64,000 nt of DNA from Flavobacterium sp. LPB0248 (GTDB lineage: Bacteria; Bacteroidota; Bacteroidia; Flavobacteriales; Flavobacteriaceae), in the NCBI RefSeq assembly GCF_013388355.1, contig NZ_CP058246.1, positions 2,356,001-2,420,000 of the forward strand, written 5' to 3'. Shown piece after piece: positions 18,458 to 27,080 of this stretch (position 1 is its first letter; every line of letters begins with the position of its first letter). The translations under genes were made by a program, and so were the position numbers. The notes beneath the pieces were generated by a model. The model was not told the DNA's origin. It saw nothing but the letters and a program-made list of their open reading frames with translations, and did no database searches.

Positions 18458-20101
18458 TTATTTACCATTTTTAGCAAAAAGAATTGCTCTTTCAAGAACT
18501 TCGTCCTTACCTTGCTGAATACCTAAAATTGTTGGTTTAACTTCGATATCTGGAACAATACCAATTCTTTGTGTTTCTTTTCCGTTTGGATAAAAAATTC
18601 CAAAACCTGTAAATATGGTTGAATAACCTTTTATAATTTCAAATCTACACGTTCCACCATCTGCACCTGAAGTCTGACTACCAATGATTGTGGCATTTGG
18701 AGCTGCTTGCAGACACATTACTAGATGCTCACCATGACTTTGCGTTTTTTCATTTTGCAAAATAATCACTTTGCCTTTATAATAATCAGCATTTGTTCTT
18801 CCTGTTTTTTGATCTTCTCTCCAAACATATCTCCCTGGATATGTCAAGTCCGCATCTATAAATTTTGCAAATGCTTTTTCTCCTGGATATAAATATTGTG
18901 CTATGTCTTCTTCAATATTTGGTTCTTGAGGGTATTTTCTGGCGTCAAAAACAATTGCTCTTGTATTTTCAAATTGCTTCATTACACTAGGAAGTTCATC
19001 TGCTTTTATTCTCTCAACATCAACATACCCAATACTATCATCCAATAATTTCCATTTCTCTGCATTTTTAGCATTTGTGATTCTTAATTTTGAATAGGTG
19101 TAACGTTTAACTTTTTTGACAGAAGTGGTGTTGTCACGAATAAATTCGATTTCGATTGATTCTGTTTTTCCATTGAAAACAGCCCAATAAATATTTTTTA
19201 AAATTGCAGGCATATTAGAGCCCTCTGCATATTTCAAATTTTCCTTGATTAAATCTCCTACTGCTTTTCCATCAACTTTTGTAACGACATCTCCTATTCT
19301 AAAATCATCAATTTTAGCTAGTGAATCATTTTTTAAAGCAACAACAACCGCTTTATTATCTATAAAAGCTACATCAGCAGTAATAAATTTATCTCCAAAA
19401 TAATCATACATCTGCCTCATTTGAGTGGAAGCGTGCGTATCGTTTAGTTTTATTGAAATTTCACGCATCGCTAATGCAAAATCCATTTCAGATTCTGGAT
19501 TACTGAATCGAGGCATCATTTCTATTAAAACAGAATCCCAACTTTGGTCCATTTTATATTTATACGGAAAAAAGTATTCCATTTGATTCCAATAACGAAA
19601 GAGAGCCAAAAGACGCAGATTCTTATCCGTCCATTTAAATTCCTTGTACTTAATCTCGTTTATCACTTCTATATAGGGATTAGAAGTGTAATAGAATTGC
19701 TGATTCTTATTCCTGTTTTCTTCAATAAACTTTAATTTTTTTGAAAGTGATTTCGAGAACAACTCCTTATTATTAAACCACGACAAGTCGAAGTTTTTAT
19801 CAAAATATTCTTTTTTTACATCGGGTTTTAGAGTTTCTTGTTTTTTAATTTCTCCCAAAGAAACAATCCAATTTTCTAGCACTGAAGAAAATGCTTCAGA
19901 GGTCTGAGCTTCCTCGATTTTTGGCAAAATTTGAAATAGCTGTTCATCCCAATTTTTACTTCCATCGGTAACATTTGGATGATAATATTTTAGAAACCCC
20001 CAAACTTTGCAGGTTGTGGCTAACTTTTGAGTTTCTGTAATTGGTTTTGAAAAAGAGTATTGAAATAAGAGTAAAAAAGTAATTAGTAATGTTTTTTTCA
20101 T
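18458..20101 (-). CDS. S41 family peptidase (tail-specific protease type)
   Basis: 547 aa. It has a signal peptide, an N-terminal helical region with KVWGFLKYYHPNV, a PDZ-like segment (IGDVVTKVDGKAVGDLIKE, about 265-290) and a C-terminal S41 domain ending in GIVPDIEVKPTI. The serine region reads TQSHGEHLVMCLQAA, with Ser and Glu where S41 enzymes carry them. It is probably an envelope protease. It is a paralogue of 44213-45865, same length and architecture, sharing the C-terminal ILGIQQGKDEVLERA. It lies downstream of the peptide-export genes on the same strand. Confidence 0.85.
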   Translation of the reverse strand: MKKTLLITFLLLFQYSFSKPITETQKLATTCKVWGFLKYYHPNVTDGSKNWDEQLFQILPKIEEAQTSEAFSSVLENWIVSLGEIKKQETLKPDVKKEYFDKNFDLSWFNNKELFSKSLSKKLKFIEENRNKNQQFYYTSNPYIEVINEIKYKEFKWTDKNLRLLALFRYWNQMEYFFPYKYKMDQSWDSVLIEMMPRFSNPESEMDFALAMREISIKLNDTHASTQMRQMYDYFGDKFITADVAFIDNKAVVVALKNDSLAKIDDFRIGDVVTKVDGKAVGDLIKENLKYAEGSNMPAILKNIYWAVFNGKTESIEIEFIRDNTTSVKKVKRYTYSKLRITNAKNAEKWKLLDDSIGYVDVERIKADELPSVMKQFENTRAIVFDARKYPQEPNIEEDIAQYLYPGEKAFAKFIDADLTYPGRYVWREDQKTGRTNADYYKGKVIILQNEKTQSHGEHLVMCLQAAPNATIIGSQTSGADGGTCRFEIIKGYSTIFTGFGIFYPNGKETQRIGIVPDIEVKPTILGIQQGKDEVLERAILFAKNGK

Positions 20102-20140
20102 TGATAACTTGGGGGTGGTTTAGGTTAGTTAAAATTAGTA

Positions 20141-21436
20141 TTAAACTTGTTCAAAAATGTTCTTAAATTGATACAGAATTCTTTCAATTAAACGCAGATC
20201 TTCGGTTACAATTTCTGCGCTTCCTTTCATTTCCTGTTGAAAGGCAATCTGTTTATTATAGGATGTTTTCAGTCCGTCTGGAAGAGCCACGTCTATAAGC
20301 AGGTTTCCATCTTTATCGGGAACCAGTGAAATGTTTTTGATTTCGCCTTTTAAAACCCCAAACTCTCTGTCAGGGAAATTGGCTAGACGGATATTGACGC
20401 GCTGCCCCACTTTAATTTTTCCTGAATTTAGAGCCGGCGCTTTTACTTTTCCTATAAAACTGTTTTTAGCATCTGGAATTATTGAAAATACGTTATCTCC
20501 AACATTTATAGTCTGATTTTCATTCCAGACCTGCAAAAAAGTCACTTTGCCACTGATAGAAGATTTTAGCGCATAAGCCAGCTCCCAGTCTCTTATCACT
20601 TTTTTCAATTGATAGAAAGATTGTGACACGTTACGTCCGAGGTTAACCTCTTCTCTAGTGCTGTTTATCTGCGAATTCTGGCTTGATTTTGTATTGTCAA
20701 TCAAAGAAGATCTCAGCTGAGAAATTGACGACAATAAACTTCTGTAATTCTTCTGCGCTTGAAGAAAACCCAATTTTTTCGCTTCCATTTCCTGTGCAGA
20801 AATAATCCCTTTATTGAATAAGGTTTCAAAGCGAGCCACTTCATTTTTCTGAAGCTCCAGTTCGTGCTCGTTAATTGATTTCTGTTGCTGCAGGATTTCG
20901 ATCCTTTCGGTTATCTGCACTTTTTCGGACTGCTGTGCCCTGCTTTCCACCTGAAAAGGATGCAGGTCTTTATTTAGTTCTTGAGCCTGATAATCCTTCT
21001 GGAAAACTGCAAAAGCACTTTCTATTTCGCCTAACTGTTTGTTTTGAAGTATCTCAAAAGGAAATTCTTTCTTTGAGCCGTTTATATCATAACTATCAAC
21101 AATCTTTTTCAGCAGGAAAACATCTTTATAATTGGCTGTGTTTTCAATGATGGCCAGCGTGCTGTTTTTTTCAACCAATGTTTTATTCCGAACCAGAATT
21201 GCTTCAATACGTCCAGAAGATTTTGACACTATTTTTTCTGGCGGGATATTGGTTGTAATGACGATCTCGGTTTTCACGACATCTGGATATTTAACGAACC
21301 AAGAAACAAAAAACAGCATGATGATAATGGCAAATATTAAAACGGTTCCCCATCGTATCATCCAATGTGGCACTCTAGTCAGGATATCCTGAACCTCTTC
21401 GCTTCTTAATTCAAATGTATCGTTGTTTTCTGCCAT
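20141..21436 (-). CDS. HlyD family secretion adaptor
   Basis: 431 aa membrane-fusion protein. One N-terminal transmembrane helix (about 30-50, GTVLIFAIIIMLFFVSW) is followed by a lipoyl half (VSKSSGRIEAILVRNKTLVEKNSTLAIIEN), a long coiled coil rich in Gln/Glu/Lys (about 140-270) and the second lipoyl/beta-barrel half. It connects an inner-membrane ABC exporter to an outer-membrane channel. It begins 2 bases after the stop of the C39 ABC gene, so the two are surely coupled. No TolC-like gene is adjacent. Confidence 0.92.
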   Translation of the reverse strand: MAENNDTFELRSEEVQDILTRVPHWMIRWGTVLIFAIIIMLFFVSWFVKYPDVVKTEIVITTNIPPEKIVSKSSGRIEAILVRNKTLVEKNSTLAIIENTANYKDVFLLKKIVDSYDINGSKKEFPFEILQNKQLGEIESAFAVFQKDYQAQELNKDLHPFQVESRAQQSEKVQITERIEILQQQKSINEHELELQKNEVARFETLFNKGIISAQEMEAKKLGFLQAQKNYRSLLSSISQLRSSLIDNTKSSQNSQINSTREEVNLGRNVSQSFYQLKKVIRDWELAYALKSSISGKVTFLQVWNENQTINVGDNVFSIIPDAKNSFIGKVKAPALNSGKIKVGQRVNIRLANFPDREFGVLKGEIKNISLVPDKDGNLLIDVALPDGLKTSYNKQIAFQQEMKGSAEIVTEDLRLIERILYQFKNIFEQV

Positions 21437-21438
21437 AA

Positions 21439-23667
21439 TTAATTTCCTAACTGCAACTGATTTCTAACCAATTCAAAATAACTACCTCTCTGTTCAACCA
21501 GTGTAACATGATTTCCGATTTCAATAATTCTGCCCTTATCCAAAACCACAATCTGGTCCGCATTCATTACAGTACTTAATCGGTGCGCAATTACAATTAC
21601 GGTTTTGTTCTTAAAGAAAATATCAAGCTTCTGCATAATTTCTTTTTCATTGTTAGCATCCAAAGCTGATGTTGCCTCATCAAAAAACAGAATTTCGGGA
21701 TTTTTATACACTGCCCTAGCAATCAGCATCCGTTGTTTCTGTCCGGTACTCATCCCTACTCCTTCTGCGCCGATTTTGGTGTTATAGCCCAATGGCAATT
21801 CGCTTATATACTGTTTGATATTTGCCACATCTGCAGCATAAACCAGCCGCTCCTTATCAATTTTATCTACTCCAAAGGCAATATTATTGGCTATGGTGTC
21901 GCTAAAAATAAATCCTTCCTGCATTACAGCCCCAATGCTTGATCTCCAGGCATACTGCGATATGTTTCTAAGTTGCGAATTCCCAATTAGGATCTCTCCT
22001 TTTTCGGGTTCGTAGAACTTAAGAAGCAGCTTCATGAGCGTTGTTTTTCCGCTTCCGCTGGTTCCGACAATTGCCGTTACTTTATTGGCTGGAATTTTTA
22101 AGGTTAAATTATCTAGAACAGGAATATCTGAACCTAGATATCTGTAAGAGACATTTTTTAATTCGATATCTGAATCATAAGGGACATCATGAGACTGATG
22201 CTCTTCCTGCTGCGTTTCGTCTTCTTTTTCATGAATCTCAGACAACCTTGCCAATGAAATTTTAGCATCCTGAAGCTCTCTCACAAATTGGATAAGTTGT
22301 GCGATTGGGCCATTTAAACTGCCTACAATCGAACTAATTGCCAACATCATCCCCAGAGTAATTGAACCGTCGATAACTAATTTCGCAGATAAAAAAGTAA
22401 TGAAGATATTCTTTAATTCATTTATTACCGACGACCCAATGGTTTGCGATTGTTCTAAAACCAGTCCTTTTATCGAAACCCTAAAGAGTCTCGCTTGGAC
22501 ATATTCCCAACCCCATCGTTTCTGTTTTTCGGCATTATGAAGCTTAATTTCTTGCATTCCGTTAATAAGCTCCATAACTTTTCCCTGCTCATTAGAAACT
22601 TCCGCAAAACGTTTGTAATCTAAAATCTCCCTCCGTTTTAAAAACATGCTTATCCAGCCAAAATAAAGAAGACTTCCAGCAAAAAACACCAAGAATATCT
22701 TTACATTGAAATAAGCCAGAACTCCTCCCAGCACAAACATATTGATAATAGAAAAAAGCACATTTAAAGACGATGTGGTCAGTATTTTTTCGATTCTGTG
22801 ATGGTCATTTATACGTTGCATGATGTCACCTGTCATTCTTACATCAAAAAAAGAAATCGGAAGATTCATTAGCTTGATAAAGAAATCTGAAATCAGTGAA
22901 ATATTAATACGCGTGGAGAGATGAAGCAGTATCCAGCTTCTTATGAGCTCTAAACCTGTTCTTCCTGCAAAGAGAAACAGCTGGGCAAAGAGAATCAGAT
23001 AAATAAAATGGATATTCTGGTTCTGGATTCCGACATCTACAATGCTCTGGGTTAAAAAAGGAAATATCAGTTGCAGTAAACTCCCGGCCAGCAACCCGAT
23101 ACTTAGTTGAAAAAGATACGATTTGTATCGGATCACGTATTGGGACAAAATTCCAAAACCCAACCCTTTATGATCTTCTTTATCAAAATCAGACTGAAAA
23201 AATTTAGGTGTTGCTTCGATCAGCAGTGCAATTCCCTCCTTTGTCCCATCATCGGCATTGCTGCCAATCCACAATTTTAAAAAATCTTCCTTATTGTATT
23301 CAATTAGCCCAAATGCAGGATCTGAAATATAGTAAGTCCCTTTTTTAATTCTATAAAGTACAACGTAATGGTTTTTATTCCAATGCAGAATGCACGGCAA
23401 CGGAGCTTCTTCCAATCTTTCTAAGCTCAGTTTTACTCCCAAAGTCCTAAAACCAATTTTCTCGGCGGCATCACTCAGAAACAGGAGATTGCTTCCATCG
23501 CGGGTCGTCTCGCTAAAATCTCTAAGATCCTGAATATGGATTGTCTTACCGTAATGTTTTGCAATAATTTTTAGACATGTGGGGCCACAGTCTTTAAAAT
23601 CTGCCTGCTTATAATGAGCGAATTTTTTCAATCTTGTATTTAGGTTTATTTTAGCAATATTATACAA
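21439..23667 (-). CDS. Peptidase C39 ABC transporter/permease (peptide exporter)
   Basis: 742 aa. The N-terminal C39 peptidase domain (about 15-145) has the catalytic Cys in KDCGPTCL, His in HWNKNHYVVLY and Asp in ISDPAFG. A six-helix membrane domain (about 180-440) follows. The ABC domain (about 500-735) has Walker A GTSGSGKTT, signature STGQKQR and Walker B ILFFDEATSALD. Such proteins cut double-glycine leaders and export the core. The matching precursors lie directly upstream on the same strand and the HlyD adaptor directly downstream. Confidence 0.96.
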   Translation of the reverse strand: MYNIAKINLNTRLKKFAHYKQADFKDCGPTCLKIIAKHYGKTIHIQDLRDFSETTRDGSNLLFLSDAAEKIGFRTLGVKLSLERLEEAPLPCILHWNKNHYVVLYRIKKGTYYISDPAFGLIEYNKEDFLKLWIGSNADDGTKEGIALLIEATPKFFQSDFDKEDHKGLGFGILSQYVIRYKSYLFQLSIGLLAGSLLQLIFPFLTQSIVDVGIQNQNIHFIYLILFAQLFLFAGRTGLELIRSWILLHLSTRINISLISDFFIKLMNLPISFFDVRMTGDIMQRINDHHRIEKILTTSSLNVLFSIINMFVLGGVLAYFNVKIFLVFFAGSLLYFGWISMFLKRREILDYKRFAEVSNEQGKVMELINGMQEIKLHNAEKQKRWGWEYVQARLFRVSIKGLVLEQSQTIGSSVINELKNIFITFLSAKLVIDGSITLGMMLAISSIVGSLNGPIAQLIQFVRELQDAKISLARLSEIHEKEDETQQEEHQSHDVPYDSDIELKNVSYRYLGSDIPVLDNLTLKIPANKVTAIVGTSGSGKTTLMKLLLKFYEPEKGEILIGNSQLRNISQYAWRSSIGAVMQEGFIFSDTIANNIAFGVDKIDKERLVYAADVANIKQYISELPLGYNTKIGAEGVGMSTGQKQRMLIARAVYKNPEILFFDEATSALDANNEKEIMQKLDIFFKNKTVIVIAHRLSTVMNADQIVVLDKGRIIEIGNHVTLVEQRGSYFELVRNQLQLGN

Positions 23668-23706
23668 AAATTCTTAAAAAAATATTTATGCAGAACTATT
23701 TTTATC

Positions 23707-23741
23707 AAAAAAAGCTTTGTTTTAACAACAAAGCTTTTTTT
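23707..23741. terminator. Hairpin between precursor and exporter genes
   Basis: A perfect 15-bp stem (AAAAAAAGCTTTGTT and its complement) with a 5-base loop. The minus-strand T-run makes it a terminator for the precursor genes. Read-through would give low exporter expression, a common arrangement in bacteriocin operons. Confidence 0.85.
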
Positions 23742-23771
23742 GATATTTTTATATCCTAAATACTATTACAA

Positions 23772-23936
23772 TTAATTACTTTTACAATATCCCTCACCGC
23801 CATCTGGAATAACGCAGTGAAAACCACTTTTACATGGAGGGTGTCCAGCACCGCAAGCAATTCCGCCTTTAATTAATCTTTGTTGATCTCTAGTTAGCTC
23901 TTGAGCTCCTTCTAATTTTAGAATTTTCTTTAACAT
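23772..23936 (-). CDS. Double-glycine leader cysteine-rich peptide A (54 aa)
   Basis: Leader MLKKILKLEGAQELTRDQQR plus LIKGG (residues 1-25), then a 29-residue core with Cys at 28, 35, 41 and 51 (IACGAGHPPCKSGFHC, then EGYC). The GG cleavage site is intact and fits the C39 exporter whose gene begins about 100 bases downstream. Two disulfides are possible. Bacteriocin-like or signal activity is inferred from context only. The gene is well supported by the leader shared with the next three. Confidence 0.85.
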   Translation of the reverse strand: MLKKILKLEGAQELTRDQQRLIKGGIACGAGHPPCKSGFHCVIPDGGEGYCKSN

Positions 23937-24299
23937 GCTTTCTCTGCTTTTTAGCTTGTTTGCACTACACTCCTTTTAAGACATTTGAAGTTTCTGTCTG
24001 TCTCTATAGATAAACTATTTGCTCTTTTAAATAAAGAGAAGTAAATTCACTTCTCTAGTACTTTAAATACGATAAGTACTCGTATTTTAGTTTTCCTCTA
24101 GGAATATGGCACTTGATTAGCCCTAACCAAATAAAACTAATCAGGTGGCCAATTATCCTGAGAATCCCGACACCAATCATCAATGTTGGGATAATTTGCT
24201 CAATGTTCCACGATTGAGCGCCTACGAATTAAAAAAAACATGACTAAATTTTAAAAAGGCTTTATTTTACATTATTATAATAATTTAATAATTTTCAAC
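23937..24299. other. 363-bp gap within the precursor cluster
   Basis: The gap separates precursors A and B. On the minus strand it contains only one short hydrophobic ORF (24055-24180, separate entry). CTTCTCTTTATTT-like words repeat near 24025-24056. No leader-type peptide was found here on either strand. Confidence 0.5.
24055..24180 (-). CDS. Small hydrophobic ORF, possible immunity peptide or remnant
   Basis: 41 codons from ATG 24180, with a predicted membrane helix (MIGVGILRIIGHLISFIWLG) followed by a basic/aromatic tail (IPRGKLKYEYLSYLKY). The frame stays open for about 16 codons upstream of the ATG. Small membrane proteins between bacteriocin genes often give self-immunity, but I recognise no family. 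It could equally be the end of a lost gene. Confidence 0.3.
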   Translation of the reverse strand: MIGVGILRIIGHLISFIWLGLIKCHIPRGKLKYEYLSYLKY

Positions 24300-24491
24300 T
24301 TAACAACAAAGACGGCTTGTATCACATATGCCCGATGATGTATTTAACGGACAAGTTTCGCCTAACGGTATTAAAAAACATCCAGCTTCTAAAGCATAAA
24401 CCCAACATTCCGGAATTCCTCCTTTCATGGTTTTCTGTTCATTTTTATTTATGTAATGAGCACCTTCTAGCTTTAAAATCTTCTTTAGCAT
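24300..24491 (-). CDS. Double-glycine leader cysteine-rich peptide B (63 aa)
   Basis: Its leader starts MLKKILKLEGA exactly as in peptide A and ends MKGG at residue 25. The 38-residue core has six Cys (29, 38, 47, 56, 62, 63), ending SRLCC. The intact GG site and the shared leader make it a substrate of the neighbouring C39 exporter. The core has no resemblance to that of peptide A beyond cysteine content. Confidence 0.85.
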   Translation of the reverse strand: MLKKILKLEGAHYINKNEQKTMKGGIPECWVYALEAGCFLIPLGETCPLNTSSGICDTSRLCC

Positions 24492-24550
24492 AATTAATTA
24501 CCTTTTTATATAACAATAGTGTTTTTTATATTGCTATATACTATTATAAA

Positions 24551-24685
24551 TTAGCAAGCAGTGTATTTCTCGACAGCATTATCATGGCAATTGATCTCTT
24601 GTAGATACTCATTTCCCAAAATATTTTTCTGTTCCTTTTTTGTCAGCTTTCTTGTTTCTTTACTTTTTAAAATCTTTTCTAACAT
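24551..24685 (-). CDS. Leader-type peptide C (44 aa), GG changed to GN
   Basis: MLEKILKSKETRKLTKKEQK then NILGN: the leader aligns with A and B over 25 residues, but position 25 is Asn instead of Gly. The short core (19 residues) has two Cys (33 and 44). The Cys-bearing core and colinear leader support a real gene. The altered cleavage site may reduce C39 processing or show decay. Confidence 0.7.
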   Translation of the reverse strand: MLEKILKSKETRKLTKKEQKNILGNEYLQEINCHDNAVEKYTAC

Positions 24686-24754
24686 AACTGGCTATTTACG
24701 TTTTTTGGTTTAAGCCTCAAATCTTAAATAACTTGATACTTAAAAAAATCTTCT

Positions 24755-24937
24755 TTAACAGCTTCCAACATAACGATTTGGTATGCAGTTCCAGTAAGCT
24801 GGTACTGTTCCAAATTCTGTACATCTTTTAGCTTTAAATCCATCTTCACAAATAGGAGCATGATCTCCGTTTATTGTTTTCAGCTCATTCGCAGTCAATT
24901 CTACTGCACTTTTCAACTTCAAAATGTTCTTTAACAT
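24755..24937 (-). CDS. Leader-type peptide D (60 aa), GG changed to GD
   Basis: MLKNILKLKSAVELTANELK then TINGD: the same 25-residue leader frame, with Asp replacing the second Gly. The 35-residue core has Cys at 30, 39, 51 and 60. It is the first precursor after the VKOR-thioredoxin gene on the minus strand, 63 bases downstream of it. Confidence 0.75.
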   Translation of the reverse strand: MLKNILKLKSAVELTANELKTINGDHAPICEDGFKAKRCTEFGTVPAYWNCIPNRYVGSC

Positions 24938-25000
24938 AACTGCAGGTTTTTTTAATCGGGGGTTATTCTCTTCTATTTCAACAGTTGAAGCTTCTGTATC

Positions 25001-26557
25001 TTAAGCTATTTTCTCTAAAACTTGAACTTCGTCTACATAATCATTTAAGAAATATTTCAACTCATTCAATTCATATTCATTTGGAAATAGCCTTTCGTTT
25101 ACAATTTTAATAGGTGTATAATTAAAATTGTTCATAGAGCACCAATCATATTGTTTCTGAATTTCCTGATTTATCATCATACTTACAGAATCAACATTCC
25201 ATTTCTTAAGCCATTTCTTGTGCAACATTCTTTTAATGTACCAATCTGAAATCGCTTCTACCGTTTTTCCAGGTGTTGTTCTATTAATAGTTAAAAGTCT
25301 TTCAACAACTGCTTTGTAAGGATTATCGTTGTTTTCTGGGTTAATATTAAAAAGAACATTCAAATATATTTTGTCTGGAAACTTCAGTACCAAATCAAAA
25401 GCTTCTTGAAAAGTTTTGTAACAATGCCCGCAACTTGGACTAAGAATTACAGAAAGTCTAACTCCTGCATTTTTATTACCAAATGTCAAACCTCGCAAAT
25501 CTTCAAACCCTTTTGTATATTTTACTTTTTTAGACAAGAAGTTCAATAGAGAGTAATTTCTTTTAAATTTCTTAAGCTCTTTAAGAGAGTTTTCGTTATC
25601 AAGCATTTTTCTAATCATCACTTTAACTGTCGCCCAAATTGGCATTAAAAGCAATAAAGAGAATACGTAAGGAAAAATTTCATTAAAACTAAAACTCAAT
25701 GTAAAAAGATCTGACGAAAACCAAATAATGCTTTGAGCCAATATTAAAAATGATATTGCTAAACACATTATACACCATTTTTGAATCTCAAATTTTTGAA
25801 TCCAGATCGAACAAACTATTATTGGAATAGCCAACAGACTTAAAAGCCCAACAAAAATAGCAGAGCTTAAAGGCTGTACTAATATTGCGATAATGCTTGC
25901 ACTAAAGAAAAGTAATGGCAAATCTGAGAAACTTAACCATCTGTTTGCAATATCATCGTTGAAACTTATTACTGAGTGACAAGAAGAATTAGAACTTAAA
26001 TTACAGAATTTTGAAATTACAGTGTTTTTAACTCCCCATTTTTCTTGAACAATAAATATGCTCACAATTAAACCAAGAACTGATGTTACCAAGAATGTGG
26101 TACTAAACCAGTCAAAACCATTATAGTAAAAAGACAACCCTGCTACAAGTACAAAAGGCAGAAAATATTTAAGCCAATTGTATTCGAATTTTAAATTATC
26201 TCTTGCTACTACGTTGTTTGGTTCAATGGCAACAATTACACCGTTCCAGTCTAAAAGGAATTTATCATAAGATAATTTCTGGCTTCCTTTTTTTGTGGTT
26301 GTAATTCTAACCCCACTTTTAATTTTTTCAACCAGTATCAACTCATCTTTAAAATACGCCAAAAAATTTGACGGCAAATCTTCGATCTGCTCTTTCGAAA
26401 CTCTTACGGCTGCATTCTCTACCGAAAGCAAATCAAACGAGTCTGTAATGGCAAACAAACTCGGATAATTTGGATGAGACAAAAACAGGTCCTTGAACTC
26501 ATTTTTGATGTCTGAGTATCGATTGATTTGTAGAAATTTTTGGACCAGTTTTAACAT
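25001..26557 (-). CDS. Vitamin K epoxide reductase/thioredoxin fusion (disulfide-forming) with C39-like N-terminus
   Basis: 518 aa. Residues 1-115 resemble a C39-like fold without the catalytic DCG motif. A VKOR membrane region (about 128-310) has several helices, Cys185 and Cys193, and a CIMC redox motif at 262-265. A thioredoxin-like domain (about 345-518) has CGHC at 376-379. VKOR-thioredoxin fusions make disulfides using quinone as oxidant. Being first in the strand run of Cys-containing precursors and exporter, it probably oxidises those peptides. The inactive C39-like domain might bind the leaders; that is inference. Confidence 0.9.
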   Translation of the reverse strand: MLKLVQKFLQINRYSDIKNEFKDLFLSHPNYPSLFAITDSFDLLSVENAAVRVSKEQIEDLPSNFLAYFKDELILVEKIKSGVRITTTKKGSQKLSYDKFLLDWNGVIVAIEPNNVVARDNLKFEYNWLKYFLPFVLVAGLSFYYNGFDWFSTTFLVTSVLGLIVSIFIVQEKWGVKNTVISKFCNLSSNSSCHSVISFNDDIANRWLSFSDLPLLFFSASIIAILVQPLSSAIFVGLLSLLAIPIIVCSIWIQKFEIQKWCIMCLAISFLILAQSIIWFSSDLFTLSFSFNEIFPYVFSLLLLMPIWATVKVMIRKMLDNENSLKELKKFKRNYSLLNFLSKKVKYTKGFEDLRGLTFGNKNAGVRLSVILSPSCGHCYKTFQEAFDLVLKFPDKIYLNVLFNINPENNDNPYKAVVERLLTINRTTPGKTVEAISDWYIKRMLHKKWLKKWNVDSVSMMINQEIQKQYDWCSMNNFNYTPIKIVNERLFPNEYELNELKYFLNDYVDEVQVLEKIA

Positions 26558-26643
26558 CGTTTTTGATTGTTTTTAAATCATAATTACACTGCAAAGATTG
26601 GGGTTTTTATTGATAAAAATCACATGAACACATACATTTTATT

Positions 26644-26676
26644 AATTATACCACATACAATTTATAAATTATACCA
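26644..26676. promoter_or_regulatory. Direct repeat AATTATACCA, 23 bp apart
   Basis: AATTATACCA occurs at 26644-26653 and 26667-26676, with a third partial TACCA at 26684-26688. Direct repeats about two helical turns apart are the usual binding pattern of AraC-family proteins. The position, about 90 bases before the VKOR gene, suits activation. Confidence 0.4.
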
Positions 26677-27060
26677 AGTATAGTACCACACACAACAATC
26701 TAATTACCAGATAGTTATATAGTTAATTTTTCAACAAAAAGCTCAGAAAGCCTATTTTCGATTAACGGTTTTGCTTTTTATCTAGTTTTGGATAAGTAAT
26801 AATCTAAACATCATAAAACATGAAAATAAGGGCAAAAAAAACATACAGATTTCAAGAAAAAAAATCATAAAAAGGAGGTTCAAAAAAACGACTTTAATAG
26901 TAAAAAAAAGCCTCAAATCGGAAGCGAAAAACTCCCCTAAAAAGCAAAAAGCAATACCTTAATTTGAAAGTTTTATCTCGCAAATAAAACTAGATTTTTT
27001 ATTGCTTTTGACCTATAAAACCCAAAAAAAATTTAGCATAAACCAAATTTTTTAGCGCTC

Positions 27061-27080
27061 TTTTGTCGCATTTGACAAAA
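27061..27080. promoter_or_regulatory. Inverted repeat TTTTGTC-N6-GACAAAA before the peptide array
   Basis: A perfect 7-bp inverted repeat lies 62 bases upstream of the first array gene, where a regulator of the array could bind. Confidence 0.4.

Noticed and set aside
26820..26870. Short basic ORF (about 16 codons) near an AAAGGAGG sequence in the 584-bp gap
   Set aside because: Too short, no leader or core features, and Shine-Dalgarno motifs carry little weight in this group.
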